From the NCBI GenBank assembly GCA_025450635.1, contig JANWHA010000019.1, forward strand, positions 1 through 35,619: a DNA stretch of 35,619 nt. The letters are read 5' to 3'. The translations under genes were made by a program, and so were the position numbers. Position 1 is the stretch's first letter. Every line of letters starts with the position of its first letter. Source of the DNA: Croceibacterium sp. Lineage in GTDB: Bacteria > Pseudomonadota > Alphaproteobacteria > Sphingomonadales > Sphingomonadaceae. The notes under the pieces were generated by a model. The model made no database searches. It was given only the letters and a program-made list of their open reading frames with translations, and was not told where the DNA came from. This document shows, one piece after another, positions 18,098 through 26,620 of the stretch.

Positions 18098-18285
18098 CTT
18101 GAAACCTCCTCCGGGGCTGCGAATCCGACAAACGCCTGCCGTCATGGAACTGCGATTGATCAAAGTCATTTGCTGAATCTGGCGGACCGGGCGATAATGG
18201 CCGCGTTACCCCCGGCCCAACTTTCGTAACGGGCCAGATCGCGGACCGCAGAAGCGGCCGCCAAAAAGAAGAAGGAGTGCGGTAC

Positions 18286-18858
18286 ATGCCCAAGGGAACG
18301 CTAACCGCCCGACCGAAGCCTGCGAGCGAAGAGGCAACCCCAGCGCCTTCGATCCCGACGCCGATCGGGGTCAAGGGCGCAAATCTGCAAGACGTCTTCC
18401 TCAATCACCTGCGGCGCGAGAAGATGCCCGTCACGATGTTCCTGGTGAAGGGCGTCAAGCTGCAGGGCATCGTCACCTGGTTCGACAACTTCTCGATCCT
18501 GCTGCGGCGCGACGGCCAATCGCAACTTGTCTATAAGCACGCCATCTCAACCATCATGCCCAGCCAGCCGATCGACGCAGCGCAATTCGGCCCCGGTGGC
18601 GAGGGGCCCCGTAAGCAGCGGCTGCTGCAGGACGTGTTCCTGAGCCGCGTGCGCGATGCCGCGGTGCAGGTGACGATGTTCCTGGTCAACGGCGTGATGC
18701 TGCAAGGGCGCATCGCCGCTTACGACTTGTTCTGCATGCTTCTCGAGCGCGAAGGCTTCGTGCAACTTGCTTACAAGCACGCCGTTTCCACCATCCAACC
18801 GGCGGCGCCGGTCGACCTGACGAGCGAGTGGGGCGAGGAAGAAGGCGAAGCGGCCTGA
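18286..18858 (+). CDS. hfq: RNA chaperone Hfq with two tandem Sm-like domains
   Basis: Domain 1 [59 protein letters not shown]; domain 2 [66 protein letters not shown] upstream of the ATG. Confidence 0.96.
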   Translation: MPKGTLTARPKPASEEATPAPSIPTPIGVKGANLQDVFLNHLRREKMPVTMFLVKGVKLQGIVTWFDNFSILLRRDGQSQLVYKHAISTIMPSQPIDAAQFGPGGEGPRKQRLLQDVFLSRVRDAAVQVTMFLVNGVMLQGRIAAYDLFCMLLEREGFVQLAYKHAVSTIQPAAPVDLTSEWGEEEGEAA

Positions 18859-18863
18859 ACATC

Positions 18864-20180
18864 GTGGACGAAATCGGTGAAGTCGCGCGCGGGGCGCGCG
18901 CGCTGGTTGTGCATCCCGACATCCGCGGCACGCGCAACGGGCTTGAGCCCGAATCGCGGCTCGAGGAAGCCAAGGGCCTCGCGCTGGCGATCGGGCTCGT
19001 CGTCGCCGACGCCATCGTGGTGCCATTGCGCCAGGTCCGCCCGGCGACGCTGCTCGGCCAAGGTCAGATCGAGCGCATCGCCGCCGAGTGCGAAGTCGAC
19101 CAAGCGGAGCTGGTGATCGTCGATGGTGCGCTCTCGGGCATCCAGCAGCGCAACCTCGAGGAAAAGCTGAAGCGCAAGGTGATCGACCGCACGGGCCTCA
19201 TCCTGGAAATCTTCGGCGAGCGCGCGGCGACGGCGGAAGGACGGCTGCAGGTCGAGCTGGCGCACCTCGACTACCAGCAGAGCCGGCTGGTTCGCAGCTG
19301 GACCCACCTCGAGCGCCAGCGCGGCGGCTTCGGCTTCCTCGGCGGCCCCGGCGAAACCCAGATCGAAGCCGACCGGCGAATGATCCGCGACCGCATGGCG
19401 CGAATCAGGCGCGAGCTCGAGCAGGTCCGTCGCACCCGTGCGCTACATCGCAAGCGACGCGAGCGGGCGCCGTGGCCGGTGATCGCGCTGGTCGGCTACA
19501 CCAATGCCGGCAAATCGACCTTGTTCAACCGCCTGACCGGCGCCGACGTGAGGGCCGAAGACCTGCTGTTCGCCACGCTTGATCCGACCATGCGGGCAAT
19601 CTCGCTGCCGGGCGTAGAGAAGGCGATCATCTCTGACACCGTCGGCTTCATTTCCGACCTGCCGACCCAGCTCGTTGCCGCCTTCCGCGCTACGCTGGAG
19701 GAAGTGACCGAGGCCGACCTGATCCTCCACGTGCGCGACATCGCCAATCCCGACAGCGCCGCGCAGAAGCGCCAGGTGCTCGAAGTTCTTCGGGAGCTCG
19801 GCGTCGTCGAAGGGGACGGGGAAGGAGATGAAAGCCGCGTGCCGATCGTCGAGCTGTGGAACAAGTGGGACTTGCTCGAGGACGAACGGCGCGCGGAGCT
19901 GGAAACGATGGCCGCGCGGGATGCGGGCGTGCTGGCGATATCGGCCGAGACCGGACTCGGCGTCGAAACGATGCTCGATCGCATCGGCCGCCTGTTGACC
20001 GAAGGTGCGCGCATACACACCTTCACGGTTCCGGCAACCGACGGCGCGCGGATCGCATGGTTGCACCGCCACGGCGAAGTTCTGGGCGAAAGCGACGCCG
20101 GGGAAGGGGAGGCGGGGCCGCTTCGCCGCCTCGACGTGCGTTTAACCGACAAGGAGTTCGGCCGCTACGCCAGTTTGTAG
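18864..20180 (+). CDS. hflX: GTPase HflX
   Basis: FGFLGGPGETQIEADRR, Walker A GYTNAGKST, DTVGFI, NKWD; follows hfq. GTG start at 18864. Confidence 0.95.
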   Translation: MDEIGEVARGARALVVHPDIRGTRNGLEPESRLEEAKGLALAIGLVVADAIVVPLRQVRPATLLGQGQIERIAAECEVDQAELVIVDGALSGIQQRNLEEKLKRKVIDRTGLILEIFGERAATAEGRLQVELAHLDYQQSRLVRSWTHLERQRGGFGFLGGPGETQIEADRRMIRDRMARIRRELEQVRRTRALHRKRRERAPWPVIALVGYTNAGKSTLFNRLTGADVRAEDLLFATLDPTMRAISLPGVEKAIISDTVGFISDLPTQLVAAFRATLEEVTEADLILHVRDIANPDSAAQKRQVLEVLRELGVVEGDGEGDESRVPIVELWNKWDLLEDERRAELETMAARDAGVLAISAETGLGVETMLDRIGRLLTEGARIHTFTVPATDGARIAWLHRHGEVLGESDAGEGEAGPLRRLDVRLTDKEFGRYASL

Positions 20181-20218
20181 CCGTTGACGGGCGCCCGCGC
20201 CCCCGCGATGTTGGCCAA

Positions 20219-20977
20219 ATGCTTCCTGGGATCGAAACCGGCTACGAAGCGGAGTTCGACTTTCCACCGTTCCGTGGGCCGCCGCCGCGCCCGTATCTTC
20301 TTGCCAGTGTCCCGCGCTCAGGCAGCACGTTCGTCAGCCATTTGTTGTGGCAGACCGGGTGCCTGGGAGCCCCCCTGGAGTACTGCAACTTCGATCCGAA
20401 CGGGCCCTACGGAGATGCGCACCAGTCACAATCGGAGCAGCAACGACTGTGGCGAGAAGTGTTGATCCGCAGGACGTCGCCGAACGGAGTCTTCGGGCTC
20501 AAGGGCTTTCCGGTCCAGTTCGAAGCGCTCCAGCGAGATAACCCGGCATTGCTTGCAGAGGTCATGCGCGACGTGCTTCCCTCCCGCGCTCGCGGCCGCA
20601 TCGTTTTATTGCGTCGCCGAGATCGCACCGCTCACGCGATTTCCTACGCCCGGGCGATCATTTCAGGCATCTGGCGCGCCGAACAGGAGCGTGAGGAAAT
20701 GACCGAACCGGAATACTCCCGAATAGCCGTCGAGCGGGCAGAACGAATGATCGAAAGCCAGGAAGGCGCCTGGCGCGCCATGCTGGTCGATCTCGGAATC
20801 GAACCTCTGATGCTGTGGTACGAGGACGTGCTCACCGCTCCCGGGAGGGCCATCGACGCCGTGGCCGAATACCTCGAAATAGAAATAGACCCGTCCGCCG
20901 CCGTGAAGATTCCCAGGATCGAACGGCAATCGCAAGATGGCGCGCGCACATGGGCGCGTCAGCACGCCGGAGGCTAA
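20219..20977 (+). CDS. Stf0-type sulfotransferase
   Basis: YLLASVPRSGSTFVSHLLWQTGCLGAPLEYCN (PAPS-binding PRSGST motif and Stf0-like G-x-P-x-E-Y), followed by GLKGFPVQFEAL and RRRDRTAHAISYARA. Confidence 0.85.
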   Translation: MLPGIETGYEAEFDFPPFRGPPPRPYLLASVPRSGSTFVSHLLWQTGCLGAPLEYCNFDPNGPYGDAHQSQSEQQRLWREVLIRRTSPNGVFGLKGFPVQFEALQRDNPALLAEVMRDVLPSRARGRIVLLRRRDRTAHAISYARAIISGIWRAEQEREEMTEPEYSRIAVERAERMIESQEGAWRAMLVDLGIEPLMLWYEDVLTAPGRAIDAVAEYLEIEIDPSAAVKIPRIERQSQDGARTWARQHAGG

Positions 20978-21720
20978 ATCTCGCCCGCCTTTACCCGCTG
21001 CCACAGCGTTTCCTGCTCGTCGAGCGAGAGCGCAGCGAACGCCTCGGGGCCGCCGGCCAGCGCCTCCATCGCGCGAAAGCGACGCTCGAACTTCAGGTTG
21101 GCGGCGCGCAAGGCGTCTTCGGGCGCGATCCCATAAGCGCGGACCAGGTTCACGGCGGCGAACAGCAAGTCGCCGGCTTCTTCCGCCCGCTCGTCCTGAG
21201 GTGCGGCAGCCAATTCGTTGGCTTCCTCGATGATTTTCGCCGCGGGCCCCTCGGCATCGGGCCAGTCGAATCCCGAACGCGCTGCCCGGCGCTGCAGCTT
21301 CTCGGCCCGAAGCAAGGCCGGCAGCGCGGTCGCCACGCCGTCGAGTGCGCTCTCGGTGCCCTTGTGCGCTCGCTCGGTGGCCTTGAGCGCCTCCCATCCG
21401 GGCGAATGGTCGGCGTCGCCGAAGACGTGCGGATGGCGAGCCTCCATCTTGTCGGCGATCGAAGCGGCAACGTCGGCGAAATCGAACAGGCCGGCTTCCT
21501 CGGCCATGCGCGCGTGGAACACGACCTGGAGCAGCAGGTCGCCGAGCTCGCCACGCAAATCATCCATGTCCGAGCGCTCGATCGCGTCGGCGACTTCGTA
21601 GGCTTCCTCGATCGTGTACGGCGCGATCGTTGAGAACGATTGCGCTCGGTCCCATTCGCAGCCGGAAGGGCCGCGGAGGCGGGCCATGATTGAGAGGAGG
21701 CGGTTGAGTTGCTCGGACAT
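20974..21720 (-). CDS. mazG: Nucleoside triphosphate pyrophosphohydrolase MazG
   Basis: MARLRGPSGCEWDRAQSFSTIAPYTIEEAYEVADAIE...LRGELGDLLLQVVFHARMAEE, plus a second MazG repeat. Confidence 0.95.
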   Translation of the reverse strand: MSEQLNRLLSIMARLRGPSGCEWDRAQSFSTIAPYTIEEAYEVADAIERSDMDDLRGELGDLLLQVVFHARMAEEAGLFDFADVAASIADKMEARHPHVFGDADHSPGWEALKATERAHKGTESALDGVATALPALLRAEKLQRRAARSGFDWPDAEGPAAKIIEEANELAAAPQDERAEEAGDLLFAAVNLVRAYGIAPEDALRAANLKFERRFRAMEALAGGPEAFAALSLDEQETLWQRVKAGEI

Positions 21721-21729
21721 CCAAGGATG

Positions 21730-21743
21730 ATAATATATATTAT
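21730..21743. promoter_or_regulatory. Perfect AT palindrome ATAATATATATTAT immediately upstream of mazG
   Basis: 14-bp perfect palindrome in an otherwise GC-rich sequence, 10 nt upstream of the mazG start. Confidence 0.4.
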
Positions 21744-21775
21744 GTTAAATCAAGAAGCAATCGTCGAGGCAGATC

Positions 21776-21940
21776 CTACCCTATCGCAGTAAAGATCGCC
21801 GCCGCGGCAAAGAAGATGGCGCCCCAAATCAGCGCGTACAAGATCGCTTTGCGCGCGTTGAGCTGCCGCGCGCGCAACGCCGATCCGGCAAGGACGAGCC
21901 AACCGAGCAACGCAATGACCGAAACCCAGCTCGAATTCAT
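21776..21940 (-). CDS. Small (54 aa) predicted membrane protein, not in the supplied ORF track
   Basis: Manual translation MNSSWVSVIALLGWLVLAGSALRARQLNARKAILYALIWGAIFFAAAAIFTAIG; ATG overlaps the stop of the upstream MBL hydrolase (ATGA), two hydrophobic segments. Confidence 0.7.
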   Translation of the reverse strand: MNSSWVSVIALLGWLVLAGSALRARQLNARKAILYALIWGAIFFAAAAIFTAIG

Positions 21941-22707
21941 CCGAGCTCGATCTCCATCCCGTCATACCCGACTAGCACATTGGCCGGCGTCTCGGCCGTA
22001 AGCGTCGCGTAATCCATGCTCTTGTCGAGATGTGTCAGCACCGTCAGGCCCGCGCGCGTTCGCTCGGCGAAGTCCAGCGCCATCGCCAGGCTGGCGTGAG
22101 TGGGATGGAATTCGCGGCGGAGACAATCGGTTACGAGAATGTCGACACTTTCGAATAGTTCGATCATATCCTCAGATACATCACTAAAATCAGTAGCATA
22201 TCCAACACTCCTGCCATCGGCCTCAAAACGAAAGGCGGTGCTCGTGATCGGGCCATGCGGCATTTCGCAGGTGTCGATAGCAAATCCGGCCACGATCCGG
22301 ACCGTGCCGAGCGGTTGCAAGTCGACGATGGTCGGGTAGCCGTACTTGCCGGCAAACACGTAACTGAACCGCTGCTTCAGCCGTCCCACGGTGTTGACCG
22401 AGGCATAACCCGGCAAAGGCGCGTTGCGGCCGAAGCGCATGGGCCGAAGGTCGTCTATCCCGTGACAATGATCGGCGTGATCGTGGGTCCAGACGACCGC
22501 GTCGACGGCCTCGATGCCGTTGGTGAGAAGTTGATTGCGGAGGTCGGTCGAGGTGTCGACCAGGATCCGCGCGCCGGCTTGACTTTCGACGACGATCGAC
22601 ACGCGCGAGCGGCGGTTCTTCGGCTCGTTCGGGTCGCATTCGCCCCAGTCGTTGCCAATCCGCGGAACCCCGGTGGAGGTACCCGACCCGAGTACGATCA
22701 GCTTCAC
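21937..22707 (-). CDS. MBL-fold metallo-hydrolase (PhnP-like)
   Basis: VLGSGTSTGVPRIG...DAVVWTHDHADHCHGIDDLRP (HxHxDH)...VLTHLDKSMDY. GTG start at 22707. Confidence 0.92.
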   Translation of the reverse strand: MKLIVLGSGTSTGVPRIGNDWGECDPNEPKNRRSRVSIVVESQAGARILVDTSTDLRNQLLTNGIEAVDAVVWTHDHADHCHGIDDLRPMRFGRNAPLPGYASVNTVGRLKQRFSYVFAGKYGYPTIVDLQPLGTVRIVAGFAIDTCEMPHGPITSTAFRFEADGRSVGYATDFSDVSEDMIELFESVDILVTDCLRREFHPTHASLAMALDFAERTRAGLTVLTHLDKSMDYATLTAETPANVLVGYDGMEIELG

Positions 22708-23483
22708 ATCGCGGCCTTACTAAACAGTCCTCGAAAATTGCGGGTGGTGTTCTCGGCCAGCGCTTCAAGACTTTCACCGCGCAAATCCGCGACGAAGCGC
22801 GCCGTGTCGGCGACATAGGCGGGTTCGCACGGCCGCCCGCGGTGCGGCACCGGCGCGAGAAACGGGCTGTCGGTTTCGACCAGCAGGCGGTCGGCCGGGA
22901 TTTCCGGCGCGAATTCCTGCAGTTCCTTCGCGTTCCTGAAAGTGACGATGCCTGACAGCGAAATCGTCAGGCCCAGCTCGAGCACCTTGCGGCCGAAGGC
23001 GGGGGAAGCGGTGAAACAGTGGATCAGCGCAGGGAAGGCACCCTTCCCCAACTCGTCCTCGAGGATCGCGACCGTATCGTCCTCGGCGTCGCGGGTGTGG
23101 ATGATCAGCGGCAATCCATTGATGCGCGAGACCGCGATGTGGGTGCGGAACAGCGCTTGCTGCACCTGGCGATCGGACTTGTCGTAATAGTAATCGAGGC
23201 CGGTCTCGCCGATCCCAATCACGCGCGGGTGCGCTACCGCTTCGAGCAATGCCGCTTCGCCGAGGTCGGCGTGCTGGTCGGCCTCGTGCGGATGGATGCC
23301 GATGCTCGCCCAAACGTCGGGCTCCCGCTCGGCAGTGCCGACGACCCTGCCCCATTCGCCGCGACGTGTGGAGATGTTGAGGAACCCGCCAACTCCCGCT
23401 GCCCGCGCCCGCTCGAGCACGCCGCGCTGGTCTTCGGCGAGGCCTTCGTATTCGAGGTGGCAGTGGCTGTCGATCAGCGTCAC
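22704..23483 (-). CDS. tatD: TatD family hydrolase
   Basis: MTLIDSHCHLEYEG, IGIHPHEAD, IGETGLDYYY, LVETDSPFLAPVPHRGRPCEPAY. GTG start at 23483. Confidence 0.94.
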   Translation of the reverse strand: MTLIDSHCHLEYEGLAEDQRGVLERARAAGVGGFLNISTRRGEWGRVVGTAEREPDVWASIGIHPHEADQHADLGEAALLEAVAHPRVIGIGETGLDYYYDKSDRQVQQALFRTHIAVSRINGLPLIIHTRDAEDDTVAILEDELGKGAFPALIHCFTASPAFGRKVLELGLTISLSGIVTFRNAKELQEFAPEIPADRLLVETDSPFLAPVPHRGRPCEPAYVADTARFVADLRGESLEALAENTTRNFRGLFSKAAM

Positions 23484-25042
23484 GCCGCCTCGCTCTCGTC
23501 CAGTTCGACACGCGGGAACAGGCCTTGCGGCTTGTCGAGCCGGAAATCGCTTTCGGCGAGCAGCGAATACCAGTGCGACCACGCGCCGTCGAACGTGCGC
23601 AAGTCGTCCGAGAAGCCCATCGAGTCGAGCAGCCTGGCCATAGATTCGGGCATCACCGGCAGCGCCGCCACGGCCAGCAGGGCGATGGCGATGTACAGCG
23701 TCGCGAGCACGGTCTGCATCCGCGCGGGATCGGTCTTGCGCAGAGCCCACGGCGCCTGCTCGTCGATATAGGCGTTGCAAGCATATACCGCGCCCATCCA
23801 GCTTTCGAGCGCCTGGGCGAAGGCAAGCTTCCCGTAAGCCTCCGGCATCTCCTGCCGGGTAGTCTTTTCGAGCGCGTCGAACAGCGCGTTGTCGGCATCG
23901 GTATGACCGTTGATCGGCGGTGGGCTGCCTTCGCAGTTCTTGTAGATCAGCGACAAGGTCCGCTGCGCGAGATTGCCGAAGCCATTGGCCAACTCGGAAT
24001 TCGCCCGGTTGGCAATAGCTTCGAGCGAATAGTTGCCATCTTGTCCGAAGGTGAACTCACGCAGCAGGAAATACCGCAGCGCGTCGACTCCGAAACGGTC
24101 GGCCAGCTCGTGCGGATCGGTCACGTTGCCGAGCGACTTCGATTCCTTCTCGCCGCGGTTGAGGATGAAGCCGTGGGCGAACACCTGCTTGGGCAGGGCG
24201 ATGCCGGCGCTCATCAGGAAGGCCGGCCAGTAGACCGCATGGAAGCGTACGATGTCCTTGCCGATCAGGTGGAGGTCGGCCGGCCAGAAGGTGCGGAACT
24301 CTTCCGTATCGTCGGGATAGCCAACGCCGGTGAGGTAATTGGTCAGCGCGTCGACCCAGACGTACATCACGTGGTTCTCGGCGCCCGGGACCTTGACGCC
24401 CCAGTCGAAGCTCGTGCGGCTGATCGACAAGTCGCGCAGGCCGCCTTCGACGAAGCTGCGCACTTCGTTCAGCCGCGTCGCGGGGCGGACGAATTCCGGA
24501 TTGTCGCGATAGTGGCGGAGCAGCGGTTCCTGGTACTTCGATAGGCGGAAGAACCAGCTCTCCTCGACCGTCCATTCGACCGGTGTGCCCTGGGGGGAAA
24601 GCTTATCGCCGCCCTCGCCCGCGACGAGCTCGCTCTCGTCGTAATAGGCCTCGTCGCGGACCGAGTACCAGCCTTCGTAGCGGTCGAGATAAAGGTCGCC
24701 GTGCGCCTCCATCGCCTGCCAGATGGCCTGGCTGGCGCGGTGGTGGTCATCCTCGGTCGTGCGGAAGAAGCGGTCGTAGGAGATGTTCAGGCGGTCGAAC
24801 AGCGCCCGGAAATGGCTCGACATCTCGTCGGCCAACTGGCGCGGCGTGATGCCCAGGTCGCGCGCCTTCTGCGCCATCTTCAGGCCATGCTCGTCGGTCC
24901 CGGTCTGGAACCGCACTTGCCGCCCGCGCAGCCGCTGGAACCTGGCCGCGACATCGGCCGCAACCGTCTCGTAGGCATGGCCGATGTGCGGCTTGCCGTT
25001 CGGGTAGTGGATCGCCGTGGTAATGTAATAGGGATCAGGCAT
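23480..25042 (-). CDS. metG: Methionyl-tRNA synthetase
   Basis: PYYITTAIHYPNGKPHIGHAYE; KESKSLGN (KMSKS variant); full-length synthetase. MPDPYY start at 25042. Confidence 0.96.
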   Translation of the reverse strand: MPDPYYITTAIHYPNGKPHIGHAYETVAADVAARFQRLRGRQVRFQTGTDEHGLKMAQKARDLGITPRQLADEMSSHFRALFDRLNISYDRFFRTTEDDHHRASQAIWQAMEAHGDLYLDRYEGWYSVRDEAYYDESELVAGEGGDKLSPQGTPVEWTVEESWFFRLSKYQEPLLRHYRDNPEFVRPATRLNEVRSFVEGGLRDLSISRTSFDWGVKVPGAENHVMYVWVDALTNYLTGVGYPDDTEEFRTFWPADLHLIGKDIVRFHAVYWPAFLMSAGIALPKQVFAHGFILNRGEKESKSLGNVTDPHELADRFGVDALRYFLLREFTFGQDGNYSLEAIANRANSELANGFGNLAQRTLSLIYKNCEGSPPPINGHTDADNALFDALEKTTRQEMPEAYGKLAFAQALESWMGAVYACNAYIDEQAPWALRKTDPARMQTVLATLYIAIALLAVAALPVMPESMARLLDSMGFSDDLRTFDGAWSHWYSLLAESDFRLDKPQGLFPRVELDESEAA

Positions 25043-25985
25043 GCGTCCGCTCACTAGGAGCGGCCAGCGCGGCGAGCAAGCTGCCGATCTCCATGATCAG
25101 CAGCCCGGCGTCGTAGTTGTAAGTCGGGAATTCGCCGGCGAGGCGGCTGAGCTGGCTGTGCGCATCGGCGAGCGCCGGGATCGCCGGCAGGTCGACATCG
25201 CGCATCGCCTCCGCGACAACCGAGCGGGCAAGTTCGATCGCCGCCATCTGCCGCTGGCGATCCGGCCGCGCGCCGATCGCTTCTGCCAGCTTTCCGCGCG
25301 AAACGAAGTCCGCATCGCCCCGGCGGACGAGCTGCTCCATCAGCGTGTGCAGCTCGCCGAGACCGAGACCGACGAATTCCAGCGCCACGCCCGGCGATCC
25401 GGCCGAAGCGGCGATGGCCGCCGCCCGCGTCGCCGCGTCCGCCTGCGGCGCTTCACGCTTCAATACCGCGTCGATCTTCTCGTCGGCTACCGCAGGGAAG
25501 CGCAGCACGCGGCAGCGCGAGCGGATCGTCGGCAGGAGACGGCCGATCCGGTGTGAGACGAGCAGGAAGAAGGTACCGCGTGGTGGTTCCTCCAGGCTCT
25601 TGAGCAGCGCGTTCGAGGCGTTCGTCTCGAGGTCGTCAGCCGGATCGACGATGACCACGCGGCGCTCGCCGAGCGTCGGGCGGGTCGTCAGCCGCCGCTG
25701 CATCGCGCGAACTTCGTCGATCGGAATGTTCCGCTTTGTCTCGTACGGCTTGCCCTCGTCGCGCTTGGCCGCCTCCTTCTCGTCTTTCGGCGGATGCGCC
25801 AAGGCGATGATGTCCGGATGATGGTCCATCACCCGGCCACCAACCAGGTCGCGCGCCGCCTGCAGCGCGAACCCCGCCTTACCGACGCCCCGCGGTCCGG
25901 AAAGTATCCACGCGTGGTGCATCCGCGCACCCGCCACGGCGGCGCGCCATTGCCGCCAGGGTTCCTCATGCCCGGCGTAGCTCAT
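25035..25985 (-). CDS. holB: DNA polymerase III delta-prime subunit
   Basis: HHAWILSGPRGVGKAGFALQAAR, VVIVDPADDLETNASNALLKSLEEPPRGTFFLLVSH; adjacent to tmk. Confidence 0.93.
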   Translation of the reverse strand: MSYAGHEEPWRQWRAAVAGARMHHAWILSGPRGVGKAGFALQAARDLVGGRVMDHHPDIIALAHPPKDEKEAAKRDEGKPYETKRNIPIDEVRAMQRRLTTRPTLGERRVVIVDPADDLETNASNALLKSLEEPPRGTFFLLVSHRIGRLLPTIRSRCRVLRFPAVADEKIDAVLKREAPQADAATRAAAIAASAGSPGVALEFVGLGLGELHTLMEQLVRRGDADFVSRGKLAEAIGARPDRQRQMAAIELARSVVAEAMRDVDLPAIPALADAHSQLSRLAGEFPTYNYDAGLLIMEIGSLLAALAAPSERTHA

Positions 25986-26620
25986 GCTGCCTGACCGAGC
26001 AGCGAGCCCAGGGCATCGATGACGGCTTGGTGGGTCTCTTCGCGCGGGCCGGAGCTGTCGATGCGCACGAAGCGCTCCGGCTCCGCCTCGGCGAAGCGCC
26101 GAAAGGCCGCGGCAACCTTGCGATGAAACGCGCTATCGCGCCCGCCGATGCGATCGTGCTCGCCGCCGTCGCGGCGGGCCAACCGGTCGGCAACGATAGC
26201 GGCGCGCCCTTCCAACAGGATCGTCATGTCGGGCAGGAGTCCGCCCGAACCGACCCGGTGCAGCGCCAGGATGTCTGTGTCGGACAGGCCCCCTCCCCCG
26301 CCCTGATAGGCGCGGGTCGAATCGACGAAGCGATCGCAAATCACCCACGCGCCTCGTTCGAGAGACGGGCGGATCAGCTTTGCGACATGGTCCGAGCGCG
26401 CGGCGGCGAACAGCAGCGCCTCTGCTTGCGGGCCCCAGTCCTGGCCTTCGGGATCGAGCAACAATCTTCGGATCGCCTCGGCGCCTTTGGTCCCGCCCGG
26501 TTCGCGAGTCAGGACTGTTTCGAGCCCGCGACCCTCGAGCGCTTCGGCCAGCAGGGCCGCCTGGGTCGACTTGCCCGCCCCCTCGCCGCCTTCGAACACG
26601 ATGAAGCGGCCACGCGCCAT
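25982..26620 (-). CDS. tmk: Thymidylate kinase
   Basis: RFIVFEGGEGAGKSTQAALLAEAL, TREPGGTKGAEAIR, DRFVDSTRAYQGGGGGL. Confidence 0.96.
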   Translation of the reverse strand: MARGRFIVFEGGEGAGKSTQAALLAEALEGRGLETVLTREPGGTKGAEAIRRLLLDPEGQDWGPQAEALLFAAARSDHVAKLIRPSLERGAWVICDRFVDSTRAYQGGGGGLSDTDILALHRVGSGGLLPDMTILLEGRAAIVADRLARRDGGEHDRIGGRDSAFHRKVAAAFRRFAEAEPERFVRIDSSGPREETHQAVIDALGSLLGQAA

